Origin: Thiorhodovibrio winogradskyi
GTDB lineage: Bacteria > Pseudomonadota > Gammaproteobacteria > Chromatiales > Chromatiaceae
DNA length: 64,000 nucleotides
Direction of reading: 5' to 3'
Assembly: GCF_036208045.1 (NCBI RefSeq)
Contig: NZ_CP121472.1
Location: forward strand, 4,661,531 to 4,725,530
This document shows positions 42,060-51,031 of this stretch, piece after piece. The translations under genes and the position numbers were made by a program. Positions within the stretch are counted from its first letter, which is position 1, and every line of letters starts with the position of its first letter. The notes below the pieces were generated by a model. That model made no database searches. It was not told where the DNA came from and saw only the letters and a list, made by a program, of their open reading frames with translations.

Positions 42060-42629
42060 ATGTCAGCGCTTGCCGAACAACTGCCCTTCGATGCTGAAGC
42101 CTATCTCGCTTGGGAACAAGACCAAGCCGACAAGCATGAGTATTATCGCGGCGAGGCCTTCGCCATGGTCGGCGCGTGCCAGAATCATGTGTTGGTGGCT
42201 GGAAATCTTTACTCTGCGCTCAAGCACCGCCTGCGCGGCAGCTCCTGTCGAACCTATGTGTCTGACATGAAACTCCGGGTCGCCGCCGCGGAGGCATTTT
42301 TTTATCCGGATATCATGGTGTCCTGCGATGCGCGCGATCATGCCGCCGAGCTGTTTTTGCAATACCCGCGACTGATCATTGAGGTGCTGTCGGCGGGAAC
42401 CTCGGCTTTTGACCGCGGGGCCAAAGCGGCCGCTTACCCTCTGCTGCCGAGTCTGCGCGAGTACGTGATGGTGGACATCGACGCACGCCGGCTGGAACAC
42501 TTCCGCCGCCATGATCAGGGCGACTGGCGGCTGCAAGACTGCCACGAGGTCACCGCCTGCCGGTTCGAGTGCCTGGAGTTGGAGCTGCCAATGGCGGAAA
42601 TCTTCGAGGATGTGCTGGCACGGGACTGA
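42060..42629 (+). CDS. Uma2-family PD-(D/E)XK protein, copy 2
   Basis: A 189-residue near twin of the protein at 4355: MSALAEQLPFDAEAYLAWEQ, then KHEYYRGEAFAM, FFYPDIMVSCDARDHA and LIIEVLSAGTSAFDRG with the Asp and Glu expected of the family. Differences are scattered substitutions (for example MVGACQNHVLVAGNLYSALK versus MVGARQDHVLVTLNLASALK). The leader including the hairpin is conserved, so leader and gene moved or were copied together. Confidence 0.9.
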   Translation: MSALAEQLPFDAEAYLAWEQDQADKHEYYRGEAFAMVGACQNHVLVAGNLYSALKHRLRGSSCRTYVSDMKLRVAAAEAFFYPDIMVSCDARDHAAELFLQYPRLIIEVLSAGTSAFDRGAKAAAYPLLPSLREYVMVDIDARRLEHFRRHDQGDWRLQDCHEVTACRFECLELELPMAEIFEDVLARD

Positions 42630-42820
42630 AGCCGCCCAACCAACTCGGCAGGGGAAACGTATTGCAAAATCAAAGGGACTGAGATTTGACCTTCGTTTTC
42701 CAGCAATTTTTGCTGACAGACAGAATTGCCGCTCATTGGATTGCATTGTCCAGAGACTGAATGGGCTAATATTTAGACCAGAGTGCATCAGTCGTCACTG
42801 GCAACACAGGAGGTAAGCGC

Positions 42821-43282
42821 ATGGCCCTGGCTGAGGAAGATTTTCAGCGCATTGGCGAGTTCGTCAAGGACAACATCAGCCTCTGGTTGGCCGAGCAGAG
42901 TCTCGGCAAGCCGCCAGTTGTCTATGAGATCGAACTGCGCGAGCGGATGGTGCGGGTGGAGGAGGAGCTGCGGCATCAACGCGAGTTAATGCGGGAAGGC
43001 TTCGAGCGGGTCGACAAACGCTTCGAGCAGGTTGACAAGCGCTTTCAGGAGATGCATGAGGACATGGACAAGCGCTTTCAGGAGATGCATGAGGACATGG
43101 ACAAGCGCTTCGGGCAAGTGGACAAGCGCTTCGAGCAAGTTGATAAGCGCTTTGAGCAGATGGACAAGCGTTTTGACACCATGCTCAAGCGCCATGATCA
43201 CCAGTTCATCGCGCTGGTCGCCTTGATCAGCAGCGGTATTGGCCTGGTGATCTTTGCGTTGCCGTTTCTATTACGGATTTAG
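42821..43282 (+). CDS. Membrane-anchored coiled-coil protein, copy 4 (six DKRF units)
   Basis: A 153-residue variant with a different middle: DKRFQEMHEDM units (11 residues, two tandem 33-bp copies) are mixed with DKRFEQV heptads. The N-terminal domain (MALAEEDFQRIGEFVKDNIS) and the membrane tail are conserved. Unlike the other copies, the DUF3782-like gene here is downstream and convergent (43323-43894), not divergent. TTGTCC-15 nt-TAATAT lies upstream. Confidence 0.87.
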   Translation: MALAEEDFQRIGEFVKDNISLWLAEQSLGKPPVVYEIELRERMVRVEEELRHQRELMREGFERVDKRFEQVDKRFQEMHEDMDKRFQEMHEDMDKRFGQVDKRFEQVDKRFEQMDKRFDTMLKRHDHQFIALVALISSGIGLVIFALPFLLRI

Positions 43283-43322
43283 AAACTCGGCTTGCCAGGA
43301 GGCGATAACCAGGTGAGGCGCC

Positions 43323-43894
43323 TTATTCGTCGCCGTCGTAAACGAAGATGTCGATTTTGCGTTCCAGGCTCATGATGCGCTGCATGAGCTTGGGGGCGAT
43401 GTAGCTGGTGGCGACCATGAGGAGCGGCTCGATGCCTTCACGCGCGTGGTAGTCGTCGGCACTCTGTAGAAGATCCGCTCGATGTCTTTGGCGTACGTGC
43501 GCGAGGTGATTTCGAGCAGGATATGTTCGCCGTTGCGGATGATGATATCGACCTGACAGTCGCCATGGTCACCTTCGCGCATCTCGATGCCGTCGATTTT
43601 GGTGAGCACGGCATGAATGGTGGCGCGAAAGGCGCCTTCGTTGTGGATGCCCCAGCGCCCGCCAAGCTCGGCGATCTGGTCGCCTAGCTGCTTGAAGCCC
43701 GCGGCCATCTGGCAGGCGAGTTCCTCGACTCGGGTCTCGGTGCGTTCTTGGGCGTGGGCGAGTTCAGCCATGACGGCTTTCAGCTCGGAGAAATCCTTGT
43801 GTGTGACAAGGTTTTCGGTCACTCGCTTGTCGATCATGGCCATGACATGCTGGCGCATGACCGGGGTGAGTTCGGTGTTGGGTTCGATCATCAT
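43323..43894 (-). pseudogene. DUF3782-like gene with a frameshift, copy 4
   Basis: From ATG 43894 ([20 protein letters not shown]) it is collinear with copies 1 and 2, including [21 protein letters not shown] +2-base change after AKDIER (near 43468) shifts the frame. In the correct frame the remaining part reads [20 protein letters not shown] and ends VYDGDE, stop at 43323. The core lies upstream of the shift, so a shortened product is possible. Confidence 0.85.
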
Positions 43895-44226
43895 GGCTAT
43901 TTGGCCCTCGTTTTCATCAATATTTTGAGGCTGGCCATTGCTGGTGAAATCTCAGCACAATTGGGTAGGCGCTCCATAAGGAATGCACTAAGAACACTGT
44001 GCCATGAAAACGCTACAACGAATCATAGACGTTCTTGAGATGCAGTCTCATGTTATTGGTGGAGCCATTGCGGATACCGCCTAGGAAATGATTTGCAAGC
44101 GAAGTCAGGAGACGACTGCTGCAAATCACTCAAGAGTGGGTCTTGCAGCTATCGGCTAGCAACCCATTGCAGCGGCTCATCGCCGTGACCATCATAGGGC
44201 TAGGGCCCAACCGCGAGGACAGCATT
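43895..44226. other. Intergenic stretch between accessory and core regions
   Basis: About 330 bp with no recognised gene or RNA. A short hairpin-prone segment (TGCAAGCGAAGTCAGGAG region, 44093-44150) is present. This is where the repeat-rich accessory region ends. Confidence 0.4.
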
Positions 44227-44685
44227 ATGGTGAAAGCCAGAGCCAGCATTCTGATTGACCGGCCGCCAGAGCAGGTCTTTGGTTTTATTGCCGATGACTT
44301 CGTCGACAACTACGCGCGCTGGTCGCCTGAAGTCAAACAGCTTGAGGCACTCACCCCAGGGCCGCTTGGCCTGGGCAGCCGCATGCGCCAGGTGCGGGTG
44401 GATCAAGGACGGCGGAGTGAGAGCAGTTTTAAGGTGACCGCTTTCGAGAGTCCGCAATGTCTGGAGTTTGCCGAAAGCACGGACTTGTTCCGCACCGGCT
44501 ACTGGCTTGCTCCCGCGGGCGGGCAGACGCGCTTGGAATTCGGCTTTGAGCTGCGGCGTCTTGAGTTGTACATGCGCCCGTTCGAGAAACTGATTCGGGT
44601 CGCCATTCAGGACGGAGCCCAGCGGGTGGTACGCAATATCAAAACCCTGGCCGAGCGCGAACTCGCAACCGAGGCGACGGAGTGA
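44227..44685 (+). CDS. SRPBCC (START-like) family protein
   Basis: A 152-residue protein from ATG 44227. MVKARASILIDRPPEQVFGF then IADDFVDNYARWSPEVKQLE is the typical N-terminus of a polyketide cyclase/dehydrase-type SRPBCC domain; QTRLEFGFELRRLELYMRPF fits the later strands and the long C-terminal helix follows. Such proteins bind small hydrophobic ligands; the ligand is unknown. It precedes the LOV protein gene by 127 bp on the same strand. Confidence 0.82.
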   Translation: MVKARASILIDRPPEQVFGFIADDFVDNYARWSPEVKQLEALTPGPLGLGSRMRQVRVDQGRRSESSFKVTAFESPQCLEFAESTDLFRTGYWLAPAGGQTRLEFGFELRRLELYMRPFEKLIRVAIQDGAQRVVRNIKTLAERELATEATE

Positions 44686-44812
44686 AACCCGCTACCATAT
44701 GACCCATTACCACAAGACACAGGCGCAAGCTAGCGCCTTGAGCAGTCAGAAACCGATCCCAAAAACCAACAACCAAGACCTAACCCCCAGGAGTTAACCC
44801 CAGGAGTTAATG

Positions 44813-45280
44813 ATGGACTTCATCGCCGATAAAGACCCGGGGCTGATCCCCTTTGTGCTGTCTCAAATTCTGGATACCGTTGTCAACGGCGTCACCTTGT
44901 CTGATCCTGACCAGCCGGACAATCCGATTGTTTACGCCAATGAGGCCTTTGAGCTCATCACCGGCTATGAGCACGAGGAGATTATTGGTCGCAACTGTCG
45001 CTTTTTGCAGGGCGAGGACAAGGACCAGCCCGAGCTTGCAAAAATCCGCGAGGGGCTGGACAAGCACGAGCCCGTCACCGTGACCCTGCGCAATTACCGC
45101 AAGGACGGCAGTCTGTTCTATAACCAATTCACCATCCGCCCGCTGTTCGACCGTGACGGCAACCTCATCTACTATCTGGGCATTCAGTACGATGTGACCG
45201 AAAAGAAACGCGCCGAGAAGGAGCTGGCGCGGCTCAATGCGATCCTCGCCGCCGCCGGCACGCCACCGGAGCCTGGCTAA
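44813..45280 (+). CDS. Short LOV-domain photoreceptor protein
   Basis: A 155-residue protein made of a single LOV/PAS domain. The flavin-binding signature GRNCRFLQGEDKDQPELAKI contains the photoactive Cys; NPIVYANEAFELITGYEHEE precedes it, and NYRKDGSLFYNQFTIRPLFD and YYLGIQYDVTEKKRAEKELA follow, the last forming the J-alpha helix. No output domain is attached, so it belongs to the short LOV proteins, which sense blue light through a flavin-Cys adduct and may act by dimer change. Two tandem CCCCAGGAGTTAA units precede the start. Confidence 0.92.
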   Translation: MDFIADKDPGLIPFVLSQILDTVVNGVTLSDPDQPDNPIVYANEAFELITGYEHEEIIGRNCRFLQGEDKDQPELAKIREGLDKHEPVTVTLRNYRKDGSLFYNQFTIRPLFDRDGNLIYYLGIQYDVTEKKRAEKELARLNAILAAAGTPPEPG

Positions 45281-45328
45281 ACCCAGGGCCCGGGAGACTG
45301 CGACAGGAGCGGCGGAGCGCCCGCGTAT

Positions 45329-46420
45329 TCACTCGCGCGGCGTCTCCAAGGCGTAGGACTCGGGTGGCACGATGGGCGGGCGGCCAAGCATGAGATCGCT
45401 GATCAGGCGCGCCGAGGCCGGCCCGGTGACCAGACCGTTACTGAAGTGCCCGGCATTGACGAATAGATTCTCCACACCGGGGTAGGCGCCGATGTAGGGC
45501 ACGCCCTTGGGCGAGCCCGGACGCAAGCCGGCCCAGTGGTCTTCAATCGGGGCACGTTTGAGCAGGGGATAGAGCTCCACGGCAAAGCGATAGAGGTCTT
45601 CCTTGGCTTGACTGGTGGTGGTCTTACTGAAACCGGCATCCTCCGCGTGCGTGCTGCCAATGAGCACCCGACCATCCTGGCGTGGGATGATGTAGTGTTC
45701 GCGATAGAGGGTCAGCTGCCGGATTTGATCTGGCTTGGCAAAAAACAGCATGATCTGCCCACGCACCGGGCGGATCTTTGGGACCGCGCCAAGACGCTCA
45801 AGTAACTGCGCCGTCCAGGCGCCAGCGCACACCACCACCCGCTCCGCGGCCAGCTGTTCCGAAGTAGTACGCACACCTATCACCCGCCCCTGCTCCACGC
45901 GCAAATCCATGACTTCCTCGTGCTCGCGGATCCGCACTCTTTTATCGAGCGCGGCACGCAACGAGCGCATGAGCCGCGGGTTGCGCACCTGCGCCACATC
46001 CGGCATCCACAGCGCATTATCCAGGCGCAAACCCAGGTTTGGTTCGGCCGCCGCCACCTGAGTGCGATCAAGCAGCTCGACCGGCACTTGATGGCGTTCG
46101 CCCCAGGCCAAGGCCAGATCGCGTTCCTCGGCGTCCAGAATCATCAGCCCGGACGCGCGATATTCCGGATCAATACCTGTCGCCTCAAGCAGTTCCAGCA
46201 TGAGCTCGGGGTAATACGCCTGACTCCAAAGCGCCAGCGTATTGACCGCGCCCGGATGATGCCATGGGTACAGGGGCTGCAGAATGCCGCCTCCGGCCCA
46301 GGAGGATTGGCGCCCGGTGGCGCTCATCTCGACCAAGGTCACGGAGGCGCCTGTCTTGGCCAGTTCATGGGCGGTCAGCAGGCCAATAACGCCGCCGCCG
46401 ACAATCAAGTAATCGCTCAT
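45329..46420 (-). CDS. thiO: Glycine oxidase ThiO
   Basis: A 363-residue FAD enzyme. The dinucleotide-binding start is YLIVGGGVIGLLTAHELAKT, followed by GRQSSWAGGGILQPLYPWHH, a hallmark of ThiO. The later part has YIIPRQDGRVLIGSTHAEDA, HWAGLRPGSPKGVPYIGAYP and LFVNAGHFSNGLVTGPASAR. ThiO oxidises glycine to iminoacetate for the thiazole ring of thiamine. The gene follows ispH on the same strand with a 20-bp gap, so they may be co-transcribed; no thi gene is adjacent. Confidence 0.92.
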   Translation of the reverse strand: MSDYLIVGGGVIGLLTAHELAKTGASVTLVEMSATGRQSSWAGGGILQPLYPWHHPGAVNTLALWSQAYYPELMLELLEATGIDPEYRASGLMILDAEERDLALAWGERHQVPVELLDRTQVAAAEPNLGLRLDNALWMPDVAQVRNPRLMRSLRAALDKRVRIREHEEVMDLRVEQGRVIGVRTTSEQLAAERVVVCAGAWTAQLLERLGAVPKIRPVRGQIMLFFAKPDQIRQLTLYREHYIIPRQDGRVLIGSTHAEDAGFSKTTTSQAKEDLYRFAVELYPLLKRAPIEDHWAGLRPGSPKGVPYIGAYPGVENLFVNAGHFSNGLVTGPASARLISDLMLGRPPIVPPESYALETPRE

Positions 46421-46440
46421 CGTCTACTTTCGTTTCTCGG

Positions 46441-47403
46441 TTATTGCATCTGGGACTGGCCCACATCATTGCCCGCGGCCAGGGATTTGGGCAAGGCGAA
46501 CACCACCTCCTCTGGCACGCCGCTGCATTCCCTGACCTCTCCCGCGCCCTGTTGCCGCAAATGGTCGATGACCTGGCGCACCAGAAGCTCGGGCGCCGAG
46601 GCCCCGGCCGTGACCGCCACCCGCGCGCGACCAACCAACCACTCGGGGTCAATATCCTCGGCCCCGTCGATCAGATAGGCCGGGATACCCTGCTTCTCGG
46701 CCAGCTCGCGCAGCCGATTGGAATTGGAGCTGGTCACCGAGCCAACCACCAGCATCAGATCCGCGTCCGCCGCCAGCTTGCGCACCGCATCCTGGCGGTT
46801 TTGGGTGGCATAGCAGATGTCGCTCTTTTTTGGTCCCTTGAGGTTGGGGAAGCGGGCTTTCAGCGCCTCGATCATCGCGGCGCTGTCATCGACCGACAGG
46901 GTGGTCTGGGTGACGTAGCAGACCTTATCCGGGTCGCGCACCTCGAGCGCATCAATGTCCGCGACCGATTCGATCAGTCGCACCCGGCCCTCGCCATCCT
47001 GGCATTGCCCCAGGGTGCCCTCGACCTCGGGATGACCACGATGGCCGATCAGCACGACATCGGCGCCCTCGCGACAATGGCGCGCCACTTCGAGATGGAC
47101 TTTGGTTACCAGTGGGCAAGTCGCGTCATAGACCCGCAGTCCGCGTTCCTCGGCCTGGCGGCGCACATCCAGGGCAACCCCATGAGCACTGAAAACGCAC
47201 ACAGCACCTGCTGGCACCTCGGCAACATCCTCAATGAAGATGACACCGCGTTTTTTCAGCGACTCGACAATGTAGCGATTGTGGACCACCTCATGGCGCA
47301 CATAGAGTGGCGCGCCATGCAGCCGGAGAACCCGCTCGACAATCTCGATGGCGCGATCGACGCCAGCACAAAAGCCACGCGGGTTGGCGAGGAGGATCTC
47401 CAT
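46441..47403 (-). CDS. ispH: 4-hydroxy-3-methylbut-2-enyl diphosphate reductase IspH
   Basis: A 320-residue protein from ATG 47403 ([20 protein letters not shown]). It has the three Cys of the 4Fe-4S cluster ([30 protein letters not shown]) and the SSNSNRL substrate motif. It carries out the last step of the MEP isoprenoid pathway. The frame stays open upstream with a Ser/Ala-rich segment from M at 47517 ([20 protein letters not shown]); a longer product is possible but not typical of the family. It is transcribed away from rimO. Confidence 0.96.
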   Translation of the reverse strand: MEILLANPRGFCAGVDRAIEIVERVLRLHGAPLYVRHEVVHNRYIVESLKKRGVIFIEDVAEVPAGAVCVFSAHGVALDVRRQAEERGLRVYDATCPLVTKVHLEVARHCREGADVVLIGHRGHPEVEGTLGQCQDGEGRVRLIESVADIDALEVRDPDKVCYVTQTTLSVDDSAAMIEALKARFPNLKGPKKSDICYATQNRQDAVRKLAADADLMLVVGSVTSSNSNRLRELAEKQGIPAYLIDGAEDIDPEWLVGRARVAVTAGASAPELLVRQVIDHLRQQGAGEVRECSGVPEEVVFALPKSLAAGNDVGQSQMQ

Positions 47404-47657
47404 GAGGGCTGCAGAGGAAGTCACAGAGGAAGCTTGCGCGGATTCCGGCGACGCTGCCGAGGAAGACGCCAAACCAGAAATGTGAGCAGAAATGGGGGCG
47501 GAAGCTGGGGAAGACATATCAGTGAATACTTTGCTTGAACGCATCGGGCAACTCTGTCTGATGGTCAATCCTACCGGAAATCCCACGCCTATCAAGACAA
47601 AATCCGACGGAAACGCTATAGTTTGACCCGACGCAAGAACGCCGGAGCCCCATTATC

Positions 47658-48989
47658 TTGAGCGACTTCATTCCAAGCATCGGTTTTATCAGTCTGGGAT
47701 GCCCAAAAGCGACCGTGGATTCGGAACGCCTGCTGACACGATTGCGTGTTGATGGTTACCGCATCGCCCCGGACTATCCCTCGGCCGATCTGATTATCGT
47801 TAACACCTGCGGCTTTATTGAGGACGCGGTCACTGAATCGCTCGACACCATCGGAGAAGCCCTCAGGGCCAGCGGCAAAGTCATTGTGACCGGTTGCCTG
47901 GGCGTGCGCGAGGAAATCATCCGCGAGGCCTACCCGGAGTTACTTGCCATCACCGGGCCAGAGCGCGACAACCAGGTCATGGCCGCGGTGCACCGCCACC
48001 TGCCGCCACCGAAACACCCCTTTGATCGCCTGATACCGCCGCAGGGCGTGAAGTTAACCCCAGCGCACACGGCTTACATCAAGATTTCCGAGGGTTGCGA
48101 TCACCGCTGCAGTTTCTGTGTGATCCCGCATCTGCGCGGTCCCTTGCGCAGCCGAGCCATTGGCGAGGTGCTCGAGGAAGCCAATCGGCTGGTCGAACAA
48201 GGCGTGCGTGAGCTTCTGGTGATCTCCCAGGATACCAGCGCTTACGGCCGCGATCAGAACCATAAGTTGGACTTTTGGCGCGGCCGCCCGTTGCGCACCG
48301 ATCTCGGTTCCCTTGCGCAGGTGCTGGGGGAGATCGCACCCTGGGTGCGCCTGCACTATGTTTACCCCTACCCTTCGGTCGACCAACTCATTCCGCTGAT
48401 GACGCAGGAGTTGATTCTGCCTTATCTGGACATGCCGCTGCAGCATGCAAGCCCCGCCATTCTGCGCGCGATGCGCCGCCCGGCCGCGACCGAGCGGATA
48501 CTCGAGAAACTGGCAAGCTGGCGCGAGCAATGCCCGGCACTGGCCATTCGCAGTACTTTTATCGTGGGTTTTCCTGGAGAAACAGAGGCGGAGTTCGAGC
48601 AACTGCTTGGCTTCCTAACCGAGGCGCAGCTTGACCGGGTGGGTTGCTTCGCCTACTCGCCAGTGAGCGGCGCCGCGGCCAATGCGCTCCCTGATCAGGT
48701 GCCAGAGAGCGTCAAGCAGGAACGGCTCGCGCAATTCATGACGCATCAGGCCAGAATCAGCCGCGCCAAACTCAAAAACCGCGTCGGTCAGGAACTGCTG
48801 GTCATGATTGATCGGGTCGAACCCGACCGCTGCATCGCCCGCGGCCACGCCGACGCGCCAGAGATTGACGGCGAGGTGATCATTCCCGGTGTCTGGGATG
48901 TTGCACCCGGTGATTTCATCATGGCGCGCATCACCGAGAGCCGAGAGCACGACTTGGTGGGCGAACCGGCGGATTATGAGGTGCGTTGA
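47658..48989 (+). CDS. rimO: Ribosomal protein S12 methylthiotransferase RimO
   Basis: A 443-residue protein, start TTG 47658 ([20 protein letters not shown]). The N-terminal cluster Cys are in [14 protein letters not shown] and VTGCLGVR; the radical-SAM motif is [22 protein letters not shown]-terminal TRAM domain ([20 protein letters not shown]) follows. RimO adds a methylthio group to the conserved Asp of S12. [12 protein letters not shown] and [19 protein letters not shown] distinguish it from MiaB. Confidence 0.96.
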   Translation: MSDFIPSIGFISLGCPKATVDSERLLTRLRVDGYRIAPDYPSADLIIVNTCGFIEDAVTESLDTIGEALRASGKVIVTGCLGVREEIIREAYPELLAITGPERDNQVMAAVHRHLPPPKHPFDRLIPPQGVKLTPAHTAYIKISEGCDHRCSFCVIPHLRGPLRSRAIGEVLEEANRLVEQGVRELLVISQDTSAYGRDQNHKLDFWRGRPLRTDLGSLAQVLGEIAPWVRLHYVYPYPSVDQLIPLMTQELILPYLDMPLQHASPAILRAMRRPAATERILEKLASWREQCPALAIRSTFIVGFPGETEAEFEQLLGFLTEAQLDRVGCFAYSPVSGAAANALPDQVPESVKQERLAQFMTHQARISRAKLKNRVGQELLVMIDRVEPDRCIARGHADAPEIDGEVIIPGVWDVAPGDFIMARITESREHDLVGEPADYEVR

Positions 48990-49031
48990 TAGACCCAATG
49001 CGCAAGGCAAGAGGGCAACAACAGCTTGCGG

Positions 49032-49559
49032 TCACAGATCAACCGCCGCATAGCCAAAGGCAATGCGCCCGTCTCGACCATCCTCCAACTTGAACTTGCC
49101 AAGACCGTTGCGCCCGCCCAGGTCGAGAATGACATTGCCCTGCCCGGAGACACCACCATCGCAGTGAATCTTGAAAATTGGCATGTTATCCCCGAAGAAA
49201 GCATTGTAGCGGCCACGGCATTGCTGAGCGCTCGCATTACGCACGGTAAAAGCCAAGGCAAAGGGGTCCGAGGTATAGCGCCCGGCGTAAAAATCACCGT
49301 CCGAGAACACCATGGCGAAGGGCCCTTGCGTGGCCTCCGCGGGCGGCCCATCGATACGCACCCGCTCGCGATAGTGCCGCATGGCGCGCGTGATACAGGT
49401 ATGGCGCACATCCATGGGCACACTGTGGCACAACACCTCGCCATACTCATAGGGCTTGATGTTCGTGGTCACCAGGTCGTAGTCGATTGTCTGGGGCGAT
49501 TGCGCGCAACCGGCCATTGCCGCCACCGCCAAGCCAAGCGTCATCGTCAGAGCCTTCAT
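49032..49559 (-). CDS. Hypothetical lipoprotein
   Basis: A 175-residue protein with a lipoprotein signal (MTLGLAVAAMAGC, lipobox AMAGC at residue 18). The mature part has two further Cys-rich spots (VLCHSVPMDVRHTCITRAMR, SAQQCRGRYNAFF, KIHCDGGVSGQGNVILDLGG) and no family I recognise. It is expected in the outer membrane or periplasm. Its neighbour upstream on the same strand is the CFA-type methyltransferase, 23 bp away, so they may form an operon. Confidence 0.78.
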   Translation of the reverse strand: MKALTMTLGLAVAAMAGCAQSPQTIDYDLVTTNIKPYEYGEVLCHSVPMDVRHTCITRAMRHYRERVRIDGPPAEATQGPFAMVFSDGDFYAGRYTSDPFALAFTVRNASAQQCRGRYNAFFGDNMPIFKIHCDGGVSGQGNVILDLGGRNGLGKFKLEDGRDGRIAFGYAAVDL

Positions 49560-49582
49560 TGCGAATCCCTTGTGTTATCCAG

Positions 49583-50716
49583 TCATTGCGTCGGCGCACT
49601 ATAACCGCGCACCTGCCCTTGGGGGTAGTTTTCGCTTGTTGGACGCTCGAACAAATAATGCCCGACCCACCATTCCTGCCCCGCACCGAACCCGAAAAGT
49701 TCGGCGCAGGCCATTAAAAACAGTCGCCAGCGCATCCACCACAGGGCAGCGGCGCGCGCGGAATGATCGCTGGCTGGATCGCCACCATAGACGCGTTCGA
49801 GGATGGGCATCGCTCGCGCCCGGTTCTCATCCAAGCGCGCAAGCCAGGCATTGAGTGTGCGCGCGTAATGGCGTCCATCCCAACGCCAGTGGTCAAGAAG
49901 GCGCAGATGCTGCTGAAACCGCGGCGGCAGCGCATCATGCGGCATGATGCCGCCGGCAAAGAAAAAGCGCGTCATCCAATCGTCACCACCCTGGTCTTCG
50001 TAAGGATAAGGATGCGCGCGATGACAGAAAATGTGCATGAAAAATCGCCCACCAGGAAGCAACCAGCCATGCAAGCGCTCGAACAGCAGATACCAGTTGC
50101 GCATGTGCTCGAACATTTCAATGGAGACGATGCGGTCGAACTGGCCCGGGGCCTGAAAGTCATTCATGTCGGCTGTCAGCACGCGCAAATTGGTCACGCC
50201 CGCGCGCGCGGCATCGGCATCGATAAAGGCTTTTTGGGAATGGGAATTGGAAACGGCAACGAACTCGCTGCCTGGAAAATGGCTTGCGGCCCACAGGCTG
50301 AAGGAGCCCCAGCCGCAACCCAGCTCCAGCACCCGCTGGCCCTCGGCAATACCGGCGCGCTCGGCGGTCAGCCGCAGCGCCGCCTCTTCCGCCTGATCCA
50401 GGGTATCGATGCCATCGGGCCAATGGCAGCAGCTGTATTTACGGCGCGACCCCAGCATGAGCTCGAAGAACTCCGCCGGCACCTCGTAGTGCTGCGCATT
50501 CGCACGTTCCGGCACCGCAGCAATGGGTGAGGCCCGCATCATGGCGAGAAAATCCCGTTCGGAGGTCATGGCGGCCTCGCAGTCGGCCACTGGCAGCTCC
50601 CTGAGCGTATCGCGCAGCCGCATGCGAATACCAGCACGCACCAGGGCATCGGGCAAGTTGCCGCGTTCCGCCAGAAGGACCGCTGTGTTGATTAACATGT
50701 TATAAATACCGGACAT
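49583..50716 (-). CDS. Cyclopropane-fatty-acid synthase-type SAM methyltransferase
   Basis: A 377-residue protein. QHYEVPAEFFELMLGSRRKY and SCCHWPDGIDTLDQAEEAAL match the CFA synthase family, and VLELGCGWGSFSLWAASHFP is the SAM-binding motif. VSIEMFEHMRNWYLLFERLH and FMHIFCHRAHPYPYEDQGGD are also family motifs, while the C-terminal part differs from the E. coli enzyme. It may modify lipids or a related substrate; the exact product is not known. It starts ATG ATG; the second is used. Confidence 0.85.
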   Translation of the reverse strand: MSGIYNMLINTAVLLAERGNLPDALVRAGIRMRLRDTLRELPVADCEAAMTSERDFLAMMRASPIAAVPERANAQHYEVPAEFFELMLGSRRKYSCCHWPDGIDTLDQAEEAALRLTAERAGIAEGQRVLELGCGWGSFSLWAASHFPGSEFVAVSNSHSQKAFIDADAARAGVTNLRVLTADMNDFQAPGQFDRIVSIEMFEHMRNWYLLFERLHGWLLPGGRFFMHIFCHRAHPYPYEDQGGDDWMTRFFFAGGIMPHDALPPRFQQHLRLLDHWRWDGRHYARTLNAWLARLDENRARAMPILERVYGGDPASDHSARAAALWWMRWRLFLMACAELFGFGAGQEWWVGHYLFERPTSENYPQGQVRGYSAPTQ

Positions 50717-50737
50717 CATGACTCCTGGCTAATTGGG

Positions 50738-50950
50738 CTAGCGAGACGGTTTGAGATCTGTCGGCAACATCGGTGCGGACAGCCTGATTCCCAAGTTGGG
50801 CTGGTCCCGATGCAAGGCCTCCCACTCACCATTGACCCACTTGGGGTTGCCAGGATCAAGGGTATCATTGCGACAAGCCGAGCCCTTCGCTAGAGTGCCA
50901 AGCGTGCGGGAATCCAAGCCTTTGGCACCCAGCCAGAGGGCCAGTCGCAT
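50738..50950 (-). CDS. Possible small protein upstream of the methyltransferase gene
   Basis: A 70-residue frame (MRLALWLGAKGLDSRTLGTL, ending SAPMLPTDLKPSR) on the same strand as the CFA-type gene, with 22 bp between them. There is no recognised motif, and it may be chance. Included because the space between 50719 and 51031 is otherwise empty. Confidence 0.25.
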   Translation of the reverse strand: MRLALWLGAKGLDSRTLGTLAKGSACRNDTLDPGNPKWVNGEWEALHRDQPNLGIRLSAPMLPTDLKPSR

Positions 50951-51031
50951 GACAACAGTTCACTCCAATCGCATCCCCAATCGCATCCCCAACCGCGCGG
51001 CAATCCGCGCCTCATCGAGCTTCACGCGCCA

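Noticed and set aside
46444-47538. A 364-residue open frame on the plus strand
   Set aside because: It mirrors ispH, whose cluster Cys and SSNS motif are clear on the other strand.
47404-47595. Longer ispH product with a Ser/Ala-rich N-terminus
   Set aside because: IspH proteins begin at the [15 protein letters not shown] motif. The extension has no family support, though a start at 47517 cannot be excluded.
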